From Plazaster borealis (lineage: Eukaryota > Echinodermata > Asteroidea > Forcipulatida > Labidiasteridae), in assembly GCA_021014325.1 (NCBI GenBank), contig CM037476.1, positions 13,986,827 through 14,050,826 on the forward strand: 64,000 bases of DNA, given 5' to 3'. How positions within the stretch are numbered: position 1 is the first letter of the stretch; each line of letters opens with the position of its first letter. Of the stretch, positions 47,276-60,437 are shown piece after piece. The translations under genes were made by a program, and so were the position numbers. Under the pieces are notes generated by a model. It had not been told where the DNA came from, ran no database searches, and was given only the letters and a program-made list of their open reading frames with translations.

Positions 47276-49649
47276 TGGTGTTTTTTTACAAGAACACCTT
47301 TTTTGATAATTTTGTTTAAGTTTTTAAAACAAAATTACAAAGTTCAATAAGGTAGGGTCAACGATAACATCAGCTAGTCCAGCCAATGTATTGTACATGT
47401 AAGTTTCTTTAGATAAATTGCACTGTAAATGTTTGACTTTTTGAGTCTGTTTTGAGTTCAGAAGTACTTTATGACCAATCTTGTACCCATTTACCAACAG
47501 ACATTATAGACTCACCCTCCACTCTCTTATTAACTAATTATATTACTTACAAGATGGACCAGCCTCTCACATGTAAGCCATGATAAATATCTGATTTCAC
47601 ATATAATTTGAATAAGCTTAAAAGTATAAATTTGTATATAATGTGGTGCTAATGAACTTCTAAAAATAAATTTGTACTGTTACCACCTCATCGATTGTAT
47701 AAAGTATCACAAAAACAACTCATGTTCTCCAGTGGTCCAGATCTTGCATAACTTTGCTTTAGTCTTCAATAACTTGATTTTTGAAAGTTCAGATTTCTAT
47801 AAGATGGGCCTCCAACACATTTTTGGCAGGATGTTCTGGGTCCTTGTTGAATTGATTGCTTTGTTACTGTAATTTTTTGCGCAGGCCTGCTGTGAGAGGC
47901 TGTTCCTAGTATTATTTAGAACTACAAATACTATTAAAAATACTAATTACTTTCTGTTCATGCATGAATTTCTATGTGCTATATTGACTTGGATGAACTT
48001 CATTTAAAGTCAAATCTAACAAGATAATTGAAACAACTCCTGCACTATCCTATCATGGGACTTCAAGTTACAAACACCAAAGTTTGTTCAATTCTTTTAA
48101 AGTACTACACTGAACTTTAAACACTTCAATTTCACAAAAAATGTTGTCTCATTTAAGTAAGATTTTAAAACTTCCATAAAATTAGAACTGATTAGCGTTA
48201 TTCATCTAAGTTAAATCTTTGTCAGGAAAAGTATTAGTTCTGAGAAGAACCATTGTCGAGATCTGATAGAATCTTGACATTTCCGAAAGTGTCCTCTACT
48301 TATCTTCTCAGTAATCATGGTTCTTTGTCAAGGATTTAAAAGTATTTAAAATTTGACTTGTCAATAAACATTGACTCAAGATCACTTGATGTTTTTGTTT
48401 GTGTTAAAAAAAAACACTTGATGTTAGAGAGAGTTGATAAAATTATTAGAAATACATTTTCCCTAATTTCACACATCTGGTTCAGTGATTGGTTTTTAGT
48501 GAATACTCTGTTTTAGTCCTCTCCCATTAAGTACTCTTGATAATTTTAAGGAGAAGCTATTTACATTCTATGTGAAATACTTCACTGCTTTAGTCCTACT
48601 TGTATTAATTTGAGTATACTTGATGGTTTTAGGGAGATGCTATACATTTATAAACAAAATATTTAGAAAAACTAATTCTGTTTAAATCCTATCCTTGTTT
48701 GTTTAAGGCAGAGTCTGCTAAACAGCTAATTAGAAATAGTGGTTCCCCTAGTTCAATCTGTTTTATTTTACTAATCCAATACATATTCATGCATGAACAG
48801 ATAACTATACCTTAATGCTACATTTTTACTATAGAGCTAACTTGGCAAAGATACTGTCACTGTTTTCATGAAGAGACAATTTAGCCTTTGCAGCCAAACT
48901 GACATATTTGGAGAAAATTTTAAAGTTGTGTCAAAGGTACTTCTTTGACATTAGAAACAATGGAAGTGGAGAATTTCAATTGTACAAATTTTTGAACAAA
49001 CATGGTCTGTGTGCAGAGCATCATGTTCAAACCAATGCATAAACAAAATTGACATCTAGAGAAACTTGTAAACTCATTGGTCACACAGATGTCTCTTTTT
49101 TAAAACTCAAAAGTCAAAGCACTCATTTTTTGGCACTGTGCAAGCACTTGTACTTCAAAAAGGCAAGCTGAAGATTGCATGTGTGTTAACAATTTGAAAC
49201 TTTAAATCTTGTGATATTGTCTGTGTGTTAATTTGTGAAGATGAAAGACTATGAACTTTTATCACTTAAAGCCTAGCAAAAACCTTCAAAAAATTGTTGA
49301 CATATTTGTCTGTTCTTGAAAATGGTGGCGTTGTATCAATTGATTGACAGACTTTTTCCCCTGACTAGCCAATTTTGTTTTTTCAATTTGAAAATTGACA
49401 TTGCTTCATTGATTTTTAGATTTTATACAAACGGTCTGGTGCTTGTATGTTGATCACATTGAGGTTCCAAAGAGTGCACTGTCAAATTGGGTTCGGAAAT
49501 GTCTCTAGCCTTGCCAACACAAGTGTCTTAACAGAACTGATGTATCCTTCTCATCTCATTTGTATCTAAAGTGGTCAATGAGCCATCAGGAATTCTGTCT
49601 GCAATCCAGGCTTTGAGATGTAGGATTAGATAACTCTAATGCTGCATCT
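47276..49649. other. AT-rich stretch, no gene recognised
   Basis: A loose duplication of about 115 bp (TTTTAGTCCT ... TTGAT ... AGGGAGATGCTAT) lies near 48510-48680. Otherwise nothing is supported. Confidence 0.35.
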
Positions 49650-49739
49650 CAAATTAACAGTGAGTTTGGATTTATTCATGTCCAAAATGTTCACAGAGTC
49701 TTCGCTGGATTGAAACTTGTAGCATGGGTTGATGATCCC

Positions 49740-49935
49740 TCAGTGTTCAGAGAATCTGTGCAAAAATGATGTCCCCTCAAGCATTGCTCCTTGCAAAAAT
49801 GGCGTCTCCTCAAACATTGCTCCATGCAGCATTGGTTGATGGATGTTTCCTTCATTCACAAGGTCTTTGAAGAGCGTAGTCTCCTGCTCAAGAATTCCAT
49901 AATGAAAATATTCCTCTCCACTTGAAGAATTCATT
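49740..49935 (-). other. Candidate - strand exon with 64-codon ORF
   Basis: On the - strand an acceptor (TATTATTTGCAG) ends at 49936. One base later ATG opens MNSSSGEEYFHYGILEQETT and continues to LHGAMFEETPFLQGAMLEGT and a TGA at 49742-49740. The frame has a short internal duplication (GAMFEETPFL / GAMLEGTSFL). An AATAAA on the same strand at about 49674 could end the RNA. No known family. Confidence 0.3.
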
Positions 49936-50084
49936 CTGCAAATAATACACAAGGAAAAACATTAACTATTAAACAGGGCTACAATTGGTATGTACATAGG
50001 ATGTACCAGTAATCTATCCATGAAACCTCAGAAACAATTATTGATAAAATAGTTCCATCAAGTCTTAAATTAAATTTTTGGGGT

Positions 50085-50250
50085 TGAACAAAGACAGATT
50101 AACTAGAGGGAGATTTCAGCCTTTGACCTCCGGATTATTGTGCCAGTGCTCTACCAACTGATCTATCTAGCCATAATGTTTGGTGGTCTCCCTATCATTT
50201 TTGCCAATATCTGTGTCCAAAGGTGCCAGTCAGAAGCCAGCCAGTTTGCC
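50085..50250 (-). repeat. SINE-like repeat with tRNA-like module, copy 3
   Basis: The complement reads GGCTTCTGACTGGCACCTTT, then GATCAGTTGGTAGAGCACTGG and CTCTAGTTAATCTGTCTTTG, collinear with the copies at 8018 and 23445. The B-box is degraded. Confidence 0.65.
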
Positions 50251-52439
50251 TTGTTGTTTATCACTTGAAGACTTAAATATTAAATTTGATTTAGTGAAGG
50301 AACAATTAGGCGACTCTCTGTGAGGAAAAGGAGATTTTCATTTAGGAAGATCAGAATATATTTCCATGGGGCACCACAGACAATGGCAGTAATGATCATT
50401 GTGATTTACAAGTGATTAAAGTCTTTTTGCATAACACTTTCACTCTAGAAAATTTAGAATGTATTTAGGGAGGTTGGTTAATGTTCTTTAAGTTAACATG
50501 TTTTGTTTTGATTGATTGTGAAGGTCAGGGAAGCTTATTTGAACGCAGCTTTTGTTTTTGAGCTTGTAGATGTGTGCAACATTATTAAGGTGACCATAAC
50601 AAAGTGATCATGAATTTTTTGAACAAATCATGTTTATTGGATTTGAGGCATTACATGGTGGGTATCAATGTATATTTGGCTTGCGGTAACACCTTGTGTA
50701 TATCTACTTTTTGCTGTGTAGATTTTTGTTGAGAACTTGTCTTGCTATATTATTCTACTGCCACGGTGTAGATTTAGGAATTCAGGAGATTTAGGAATTC
50801 AGGAGACTATTCTACTGCTATTTTACTATTCTAAAATCATGTTTCACATTTACTGTAAGATTTCTGATTTTGTTTGTTTTGGGCATTCCTCCTAGGCTTT
50901 AAGAACCTGGTAACATAATGTTTGGTCTAGCATATTAGTGTACAACTCCATACACATGTTGGTTAACACAAATACAGACTGCCAATGAGATCAAGTGTAC
51001 ATGGTCAAAATAGTCTCAATAAAATAACATGCATCATGAAGCTTTAATAAGAAATCTCACAATATTTAAAAGAAATGTCAAAAAAATTGCCGCTAATGTT
51101 GCCGACACAATCAGGGAGGCCAAAATTTGTTTCTATGTTTCAAATTACCCAAATGACATTGTAATTATCTCCTACCTTTCTTGCTAGAGGTGAGTTTGTA
51201 TCCAAAGGCCAGGAGTCAGTGCATTCATGTCAACTTGAAGATATTGCTGCTGAGGCAAAGACCATGTAGATAATCTGGGGCAAAGAAAAGGTAAAATAAA
51301 AAACATTTTAAATATTTCTACCTGCATGCCTAACTTTTTTTTAAATTTATTTGTTCAAATAGTTTCTTTTTTGGCTATTGGAAAACACACTTTATGTCTC
51401 AATCAGTGAGCTTTTAGATTGAAAGTAATCAATCTTTTATGATAATTATCAACCGGAACCCTTTATACTTTGTGTTTAAATCTGTCATGTTTATAACAGG
51501 TGAAAACCATGTAAATACTCAAAAGATGAATCCATAAACTTGCTAAAAAGGTGTCGCTTGTTTCAGTATTTGCTTGCTTTAATCATGGGTAAACATTGTT
51601 TTTGTGTCCGAATTCTTTTATAAAACCACTGGGTTAACTTTTATTTCAAACTAAGAATGTTTTCAAAATCAAATGAAAACTTGTAGCCATCTGTTCCTTT
51701 TACCAGTGTGCTTATGTTTAAAACAATAGAGACAAATGTTTAGTCTATAGATTTGGGGTGATCAGAATATGAACGATGACAGCTTTTCTTTTTGTGTTTA
51801 ATGCCAATGAGAAAGCCAGCAGTTTGTATGGACTGAAAGGTTAGAAACATTGAGTCACACAGGAACTCCGATTGTCTTCTACTCAACAGAGCATATTGCT
51901 CAAGCAGAAACCTAATCTTTGTACTGCAAATCCATGTTGGATTGTCATACCCAAAACAACAAGTCAAAATTCTCAAAAGGGTGACCTGATTAGTGTACAT
52001 GTAATTGCTAAAATGTGTAGTTGCTGATGTGAGAACTATGTCCACTATAACTACTTTTCATTCAATAGGCGACACCATAAGCTCTACTCCTTTATGACCA
52101 TTCACAATCAAGAAAAGGCACTCAAATCCTTAAACTGCTGTTAAACTGAGAAATTCCTGCAATTTTGATTGCTACATAAATGTTGTGCCTTTTTTTAATA
52201 CACATGACCTAAATGGACACCAATGATAGATATGTCTACTCAATAGGTTGATCTCTTATCATTCTCTTTCCCATCAAAGGATACCCAATTACAGTTGTCA
52301 GAGTCGATTCGTGTATTCCTATATTAATTCTTTAATTAAATGTTCCTTTTCTTTCAATTTAACATATTTTAGATTCTACACCCCGACGGTTTTCACATAG
52401 TTCACATATCTTTCGCGAAATCCCGCATTTTCCTTTTTA
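50251..52439. other. AT-rich stretch, no gene recognised
   Basis: An 18-bp unit (AGATTTAGGAATTCAGG) is repeated in tandem near 50769-50805. A 101-codon - strand frame at 51740-52045 has no known domain. A candidate small exon is listed at 51176-51274. Confidence 0.35.
51176..51274 (-). other. Candidate 99-nt internal exon on the - strand
   Basis: Acceptor TTTTCTTTGCCCCAG and donor GAAAG|GTAGGAG on the - strand bracket 99 nt, with a stop in each frame. It lies upstream (in - sense) of the candidate exon ending at 49935. Signal-based only. Confidence 0.25.
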
Positions 52440-53043
52440 TGTCACCAGATTCGACTGCCCAAGAAAAGCCCTGTTTAACCAACTTTTAGTTATGCATACG
52501 TGCACATCACCCATAATTAACCATGGTCATGGTAATTTGTAAACCCCCCTTTTTTAGGCTAAGGCTTTTGTGTTTATTCATGGAAGAAGTTGAGTAAAAG
52601 AGAGATTATGTGGAATGTGAGAATGAGTTGTGAATGTTAAAAAGCAATGTGAGCTTGGGAGAGAGAGGGCATGCCTTGTGAGTGTAGGTTGTCAGCCATA
52701 TACCCAACAGGCGAGTGGATACCGCCACCGTATAGGTAGTGGACAGGCCAAACAAAGTTACGGCCAAGAGCCAATTCTAATTACGTCAGATGTTGACCAA
52801 TCTCTGCGGCAACGGCAGCCTAAAGCTATCTCCCCTCCAATTACCGTAAGTTCATTCGTTTGACAAAAGTTTAAAAGTAAAATGGCTTTGATTAAATGTA
52901 TGCCTTTAAATGATGGGGATAAACCCTCATAACGCTAAATGTTCAGAAGTGTGGAAATGTCTACAAAGTTTATAAAGTTATAGTGGCAAAATTACTTATC
53001 GCTGTTAAGTGATAACTCAAGTATTTGTTGATTTGGTCCATTT
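52440..53043 (+). repeat. Long direct repeat, 5' copy (probable LTR)
   Basis: Starts TGTCACCAGATTCGACTGC and is collinear with 53892-54044 plus 56846-57285 for about 600 bp (for example GGAATGTGAGAATGAGTTGT; GCCATATACCCAACAGG; CTCTGCGGCAACGGCA). It ends where gypsy pol homology begins. TG start, length and position fit an LTR. The internal 77-codon frame is not a gene. Confidence 0.6.
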
Positions 53044-53834
53044 AGGTATAGACGATATCCTCGTGCACACCCAAACATGGGAAACGCGCATGAAAGTACT
53101 TTCAGCACTTATGCAAAAAATTAGAGACGCAAGCTAACTGCTAAGCCGAGCAAATGCCTGATAGGAATGCACAAAGTCGAGTAGGTAGGTTACATCGTTG
53201 GTCAAGGTCACCTAGGCCAGAACCAGACAAAAGTGGCAAAAATTTACAACACCCCAGTTCCAAAGACTATAAGACCGATCGTTTTTAGGATTGTCGAGAT
53301 ACTACAGGTAATTTATTCCTAACTATGCCACACTAGCTGCACCATTAACAACGAAAACCAAAGCTATGAGCCAAATAAAATTGTGTTTGATGAACAAGAA
53401 CAGTGTGCCTCGATAAGCTAAAAACCTGCTTAGATTCCAAACCAACATCTCCCCAACTGCAAAAGGCAGTTTATTTTGTGCACAGATGCCTCAGACGCTG
53501 GATTAGGAGCGGTGCTCTTACAAGAACATGATAATGAAGTTTTCCCTGTTGCATAGGCAAGCAGAAAGTTGCTAGATAGAGAACGAGCGTACTCAATAAT
53601 GGAAAAAGAATGTCTCGCCCTTGTGTGGGGAATCAACAAATACCAGTGCTACCTTTACGGCAAACGATTCATCTTAGAAACCGACCATCAGCCGCTCATG
53701 TACATGCAAAAAACAAAGTAGTAAACCAAAGAATCATGCAGTGGGCACTCTCGATGCAACCTTATTGGTTTGAAATTGACACAATTAGATGTATAGACAA
53801 TGTGGGAGCCAACTACCTCAGTCGAAATACGTAG
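53044..53834 (+). pseudogene. Ty3/gypsy pol fragment (RT end and RNase H)
   Basis: Starts inside the RT active site (GIDDILVHTQ, the x-DD motif at 53051-53056). It continues with an RT thumb region broken by frameshifts and then RNase H: CTDASDAGLGAVLL-like, EKECLALVWGINKYQCYLYG and ETDHQPLMYMQK. It ends at a stop (53832-53834) after YLSRNT. Gag, protease, the front of RT and integrase are absent, and several stops interrupt it, so it is dead. Confidence 0.85.
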
Positions 53835-54044
53835 GATGTAAGGAAGTTACACTGCAGAGAAAATGTGCATCATTTTCTAATTTTCTTTCTATGTCACCAG
53901 ATTCGACTGCGCAAGAAACGCCCCGTTTAACCCACTTTTAGTTATAATACGCGCACATCACCCTTAATTAACCATGGTAATGGTAATTTGTAAACCCCCC
54001 TTTTTTGTGTTTATTCATGGAAGAAGTTGAGTAAAAGAGAGTTA

Positions 54045-56710
54045 GCCCAGCTACAACGTTGCACAACGTGATAAGGTTGCAATTTGGTTGATGGGATGAC
54101 AACTTTTGACTACGTTGCAAGAACGTCAGATCTTAACATGATCTTCAACCAATGTTGTACATTGGTTGCATGTTGGTAATTTTTGCAACGTTACCGAAAG
54201 GTTTTATACGTAACGTGTTCACAACATTGTATTTTGGTATTATTACAACGTAGTATTTAAGTTAAGGCAACAACGTTGTCGATAAGTTATATTTTGGTCT
54301 TAATAAAATGTAGTAATTGTGAGACAACGAGAACGTTGTCTGCACGTTGTATTTTGGTTTTATCAAAACATCATATTTAAATTGGCGGCCGTCACGTTGT
54401 CTTGACATTGTATTTTGGTAACATTAAAACATAGCAACTATGTTGTGACGAGCACGTTGTCTGCACGTTGTATTTTGGTTTTATCAAAACGTCATATTTA
54501 AATCGCGGCGGTCACGTTGTCTTGATGTTGTATTTTGGTATTGCAAAGAAATAAGTAGCCTTATTCAAGTTGTCAAAGCTGCGTTGTCTCAACCTTCAAA
54601 CGTATATTGTAACCATCACGCTGTGGCCTTGTAGTTTTATCACAGCGTAGTATCTTTGTTTTTACCATCACGTTGTGACATAATGTATTTTAGTTTAATT
54701 ACAACGTACAAATAATAGTATTTATGTTTTGACCATGACATCGTATGGCGTTGTATTTGAGTTTGTATTGGCGATGTTTAGACCATTGTGTTGAATAGTT
54801 CAAGTTCAAGCAGCTCGTTTGGTTTTGGAAGACATTATTAGCTAACAACTATTGGTAGGCGTAATGTTTGACATCGCAAACAATGTTTGTTCTCAATTTA
54901 GTTTGTTTATACCGGTTGTCATAAATAAAATAGGCACTTGAGGAGCGGCGTTGCTTTCACAGTGGCATTTAATGATCAATCTGAATAGTACTAATCATTT
55001 AATTGAACTTATTGTGTCCAGCAGCAGTGCGCCGGTGTGGGAGAGAATCAATTCTACTCCCCCCCCCAACCTGTACAGCTGCATTCCAAGCTTTAGATAA
55101 AATCTTCTATAGAGAAACATTCACACTTGATAGGATTTTCTATCCTCACTTAGGCCATTTTGTCCCCCGCTAAAAACTTCCTCTAAAACCATTGTGTTGA
55201 ATAGTTCAAGCAGCTCGATCGTTGGGATGGTTTTAGAGGACATTTATAACCTAACAACTCATGGTAGGCCTAATGTTTGACATCGCAAACAATGTTTGTT
55301 CTCAATTAAGTTTTTTTTATTGGTTGTCATAAATAAAATAGGCACTTGAGGAGCGGCGTTGCTATCACATTGGCATTTAATGATCAATCTGAATAGTACT
55401 AATCATTAGTTGCATTTAATTGAGCTTATTGTGTCAAGCAGCAGTGCGCTGGTATGGGAGAGATTCGATTCTACTCGCCCCCCCCCTCACCACCTGTACA
55501 GCGGCATTCCAAGTCGTAGATAGAATCTTCTAGAGAAAAATTGTCCCTTGATAGGATTTTCTATCCTCACTTAGGCCGTTTTGTCCCCCGCCAAAAACTT
55601 CCTCTAAAACCAAAATTTGTTCCTTAAATTCAAGGCACTTTCAAAGTTTGTAGTACTTTTGGGTACCACTAAATGTGTTTGGTTTCAGTTTTGAAGAACA
55701 AATTAAAGACCTATGTTTCCGCTCAGGTACGCTCAACTTGCCGCATTTACCAGCGTGTGGAATGCTGCATGTCTTTTACAAATTAATATGACAACGCCAT
55801 GACAACGTAAATATCACATATGCAAATTAGTAGATTGGGCTTACAAGTTGTACAATACCTTAAAAAAAAATTCACGAAATTTACCAAATTTATTAACTAG
55901 GTGTACTGGTTTCTTTTTATAATTGTCTAAACTATCAGAGGATCATATGGATAAATATAATGCAGTAACTAAACATGTAATTTTATATTCAGAAATATTA
56001 TTAAAATGGAAAAAATTAAAAACAATATACACCTATGACTGTCGAAGCCAGGAAATCGGTCTGTATATATTATAGTACATGCTGTACGATGTATAGTATA
56101 CAGGTGCAGTGAAGTCAGGTAACGGCAACGTGTAGAAGGGACCTACCATGGTAAGTTTGTATATCAGTACTTCATTGATCGTGTTGACATATCAATTAAC
56201 AATATTCATAAAACTATTGTATAATTAACTGATATAGCAAACAATAACATAATATTGGGCTGACGTTGTAAGTTCAGTGTACTAGAAAAAGATACGTTGT
56301 TGCAACATTCTTTTTAAATGGTTATTTACAACATGACAACGTTGTGTATACGTGCCAACAACGTCGTTGTTTCGTTGCATCAATACGTTCTAAAGACGTT
56401 CTAAAGACGAGGGGAGTCGACAAAGATTCGTTGCTACAACGTTACTTAGATAACGTTATAACAACCTAACAATTACGCTCTGGGAACGTTGCTGCAACGT
56501 TTATATAAGTTGTCATAAGGTCACTGGAAATGTGTCTTAAACGTACCAACAACATGGTTGTTGTTATGTTGCGTCATTACGTTTGGAAGACAAATAGGGG
56601 AGTCAAATGGGGGACAAAGTTCCGTAGTTACAACGTTATATTCATGACGTTATTTACACTAAAGTCTGACTTCATTACAACGTTGTGAGAACGTCAAATT
56701 GTTAGCTGGG
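54045..56710. mobile_element. 2.7-kb PIF/Harbinger-like non-autonomous element
   Basis: Ends GCCCAGCTAC and GTTAGCTGGG are inverted, and the insertion duplicates TTA, the target size and sequence of PIF/Harbinger. Both subterminal zones (about 54055-54770 and 56270-56700) are packed with AACGTTGT-type motifs. No transposase or other ORF is visible. The middle holds a 406-bp tandem duplication. Confidence 0.7.
54782..55610. repeat. 406-bp tandem duplication, two copies
   Basis: ACCATTGTGTTGAATAGTTC begins at 54782 and again at 55188. The copies stay collinear to CTTCCTCTAAAACC near 55188 and 55610, including TTTGACATCGCAAACAATG and GGCACTTGAGGAGCGGCG. Confidence 0.85.
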
Positions 56711-56712
56711 TA

Positions 56713-56845
56713 GGCTGTGTCCGAATTAGCAGCTACGGCTATGGCTAGATTTCCGCGTCATCATGCATTGAAGTATAGGACGTCCTTAACAGCACACATA
56801 GCAACAGTCGTAGTCGTAGCTGTAGCCACCAATTCGGATACGGCC
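56713..56845. mobile_element. 133-bp MITE at the end of the larger element
   Basis: Inverted termini GGCTGTGTCCGAATT and AATTCGGATACGGCC (two mismatches), with a further inverted relation between GCTACGGCTATGGCT and GTCGTAGCTGTAGCC. Harbinger-like by its ends and by the adjoining TTA. Confidence 0.75.
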
Positions 56846-57290
56846 TTAATGTGGAGTGTGAGAATGAGTTGTGAATGTTACAAAGCAATGTGAGCTTGGG
56901 AAAGAGAGGGCCTGCCTTGTGAGAAGTGTAGGTTGCCAGCCATATACCCAACAGGTGAGTGGATACAGCCACCATATAGGTAGTGGGCCGGCCAACCAAA
57001 GTTACGGCCGAGAGCCAATTCTAAACACGTCAGACATTGACCAACCTCTGCGGCAACGGCAACCTGAAGCTATCTCCCTTCCAATTACCGTAAGTTCATT
57101 ACATTTTACGAAAGTTTAAAACTAAAAATAGCTGTGATTAAATTTATGCCTTTGATAACGCAAAATGTTTAGAGGTGTGGAAACGTCTACAAAGTTTATG
57201 AAGCTATAGTGGCAAAATTACTATCGCTGTTAAGTGATAACTCAAGTATTTGATGATTTGGTCAATTTTACTTATAGTTAAAGTGACAAG

Positions 57291-60200
57291 GATAATTCTC
57301 TCAAAAACCTAAATAGAGAGATGTAACAAAAACGTTGCAAACAAAAGTGTATAAAGTTGTAACGAAACTATAACCACTAGCGATGTGTTTGATTGATGTG
57401 CAATGGTTTTGAAAAAACCTAGTATTAGATGATTTGGTTAATTTCATTTATAGATGACCATTTAACCCCTGGATATACAACGACTCCCTCAGTGCCCAAT
57501 TCTGACCGGATCGTGGGGACGACCAAGGCAGGGACAGGGACAGTTACAGTTGTCAGTCGTTGGAAGAGGTTCACCCTCAAGACGGAGGTCCTTCCAGGAA
57601 GGTTGAACAGCGAAAGACTGCAGTATATGAAATTATCTTATTTAAACTATTGCAGTTAATGCTTGAAGCCAAACTGGCAGTATTTCAGCATTAGGAATAT
57701 TCATTTGTTTTACGTTTGCCTGCTGTAAGTTGAGAACAATTGTTACACAATCGTAAGAAACAAGGAATTATTTTATTCAATTGTATTAGTTATGTATGTC
57801 CACAGTTCAGAGAAAGTCTGATAATTTATTTTATAAGCTAAACTATTTGCAAGAAGCTCCTTTTTTGGTGTTGAAGTTAAAAACCAACAATTACCGGCGA
57901 CCCAAAATTATGGAAGCCATCATATTAGTTTATATTCTGATCAATTTGTAAATAATGTAAATACCACCAATTTGCTAAATAAGAATCAATTTGAAATATA
58001 TTTTGTGTCTAGTGAACTTTAGTTGTGTCAACTTAGTTTGACAACAGTGTAATTTAATCCACAAAACAAAACTAACTACAGAACTGTTTTGGACCTGGAG
58101 TAACAGGAATCTCAAAGACAACAGTTAGTGATCACCCTGAATGTTGCCTCCCTAAATGTTTCATCCATGGCAAAATGTACATTACTCATGCGCTATAACA
58201 ACTTTCACATTACTGCTCAAAGCAAAACCTCGGGAAAGGGAGAAGGACAGTTTAAGAAATAAGGAGGTTGCTATGCTTTCTTTTGTACATGCTGAAGAAG
58301 AAAAACGAAGGGAGGGGTATCTACAATATTGGAGTTGTGTCATGACGAAACATAGTGCATGGGAAGCTCTCAAATAATGATGCGCTGTGTGTGTGTGCTC
58401 GTTTTTTATGTACTAACACACACACACACGTTTGTGAATCCCGTAAATAGAGGACTTCTCTTTGTTCTCCCATTGTTTGGACTTTTTTTTAGCGACGTCC
58501 CCATTGGTTTTGTACACAAAAGCGAAGCGAGGACGTCCTCGCTCTGTCAAACACTCGGATCCCTTTTGTTAAAGTCCTCAGTTTCAATGGGTAGACACGC
58601 TCACACACACACACCGCGTATTCTGACCGCTACAGTTTATGTATCATCATTCTTGTTACACACATGGAAAAATAACATATTCAGCTTCAAGTGGCCATAA
58701 AGCTGCGCTGTGCAGTACACGAGCTACGAATTCAAGTTGCACGAATCGTGACAATTTGTATGTTTTTTCACTAACTGCATAGGAAAGTTAACTTGTTTTA
58801 AAACTAAAAAAGGCAACTTGTTCCACAAATTCAAATAACTTGTGGTAAAATTTATTATTTCAAAGAGAAATAGACCTGAGGTTGTTACGAACAAACACTG
58901 GGGTTTCGGCTTCTTTTAAATCATAAACTTTGAATTAATGTAATATTTTGACTCCTGATGACATCACGATGACAAAAACATTTTTTTTCCGTACGAACTT
59001 TGTTATACACTACAACAGGTCGCAAAGATTGTGACTTTATGACATATGGTTCACGAGATATAGATTTTAAATTTTAGAGCTTCCTGTTTGTACCGGAAAT
59101 AAAGTTCAAAGAGTGTCGTAAGTTACAATTAGATAAGTTATAAAATTGCTCAAACATCTTAACTCTTTGACTATGGTTCAGATGATATACAATTTTAAAT
59201 AATAAACTACCACGCCAAGGCTAAATTTATTATTAAACTATACCGCACAGACCTTGAAATGAGTTGTGGGATAAACCGCTACTAATAATCCAAAACGCTT
59301 CCGCATTAAATTGTTTGTAATTGTCTAAATAACCCTATAACGCATCTGTATTTAATTGTCTTTACTTATCTTCATATCCCAAAACACGAGAGGGCGCTAA
59401 TAGAAGTCCACCATTGATTTTATCATACCATCGTTAGATAAACCATAGCGAAGCAGTGAACCAAATGCATAAATGGAAAGTCCAAAGGTCGGAATGATGC
59501 CATGCGTGGGATAATGGCTGTGTGTGATGTACAGCCCGTATGCTACGTACAGCGTGAGTTACGTGTAATGTACACAGTCATGGCGATTGTGCTTGTTTCA
59601 AGATACTGTTAGGGGTGTTTTTAAATCGGTCATATCGTCAATAAATAAATAACAAACACTCAAAACACCTGTTGCTGGATCTAAGTTAGAGCACAGGCTT
59701 TCATTTGATGTATTGTGTGTGTCTTTTATAGACTGTAATTCCTGATCGAACAATAACAAAATTTCACGTGTAAATGTTGTGAGGATTTTCGGAAAGAAGT
59801 ATATAAGAAAAGAGAAAAAAAATATAGACTATTACAAAGGTGGTTTCGGCGGTAAGGCCGAAACCCCCAATTACATTTTCTTTATAAAAGAGCATGATCC
59901 ATAAAATGTTCTTCTAGCGAACTCAAGATACTTCTGGTTTTATGCGAAAATCTAAGCGTACCATGGCTCTGAAAACATTGGACAATGCAAATGAGCGCTA
60001 TGTTTATTATGTTTTTGGATATGCAATCAATAACAGTCTCATTTCATCTCAAACTCACAGGTAACTAATTTGCAACTGTTGGCAGTGAGTAATATTGCTC
60101 ACTAAGGAGAAATTCTGCAATAATCTTCAGAGGGTCTTCCCTGACATTCTCAATGGAGATGAATACTGGACTCTTATGTGGAATGGAACTATTGGTAAGG

Positions 60201-60437
60201 TAGAAGCTCATATCCTCCTATTTACTTTTATTTAAGTAGAGCTGTTTTCGTAGCACATACACTTTGACCGATTGCATTACGATTTACTCACAGAAGCACA
60301 GTGATATCTTGATCACCCTCGCCTGATACTGTGACTTCTCCTTGCAATAAAGAAATGCACATCATCAGGGATCTAATCTTGTGATACATATGCTGCTAAT
60401 TTCTTAGAGAAAAACTTTCAAACTACGACCATCAGCT
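57291..60437. other. No gene recognised
   Basis: A CA/TG microsatellite pair lies near 58385-58435 and 58594-58612. The frame at 57429-57659 (DDHLTPGYTTTPSVPNSD) begins after an acceptor-like TTTATAG but has no known domain. Rest AT-rich. Confidence 0.35.

Larger units (their letters stand above)
53892..57285 (+). repeat. Long direct repeat, 3' copy, split by a nested insertion
   Basis: 53892-54044 and 56846-57285 together match 52440-53043. The split is at TTA, present on both sides of the insert (54042-54044 and 56846-56848). The repeat may end at GTGACA (about 57290), the complement of its TGTCAC start. No matching short target duplication was found at the outer ends. Confidence 0.6.

Noticed and set aside
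52630..53043. Coding exon MNVKKQCELGRERACL... with donor GTAAGT
   Set aside because: The same frame occurs in both copies of the long repeat flanking gypsy sequence, and the phase does not fit the acceptor-like site at 57452. Better read as LTR sequence.
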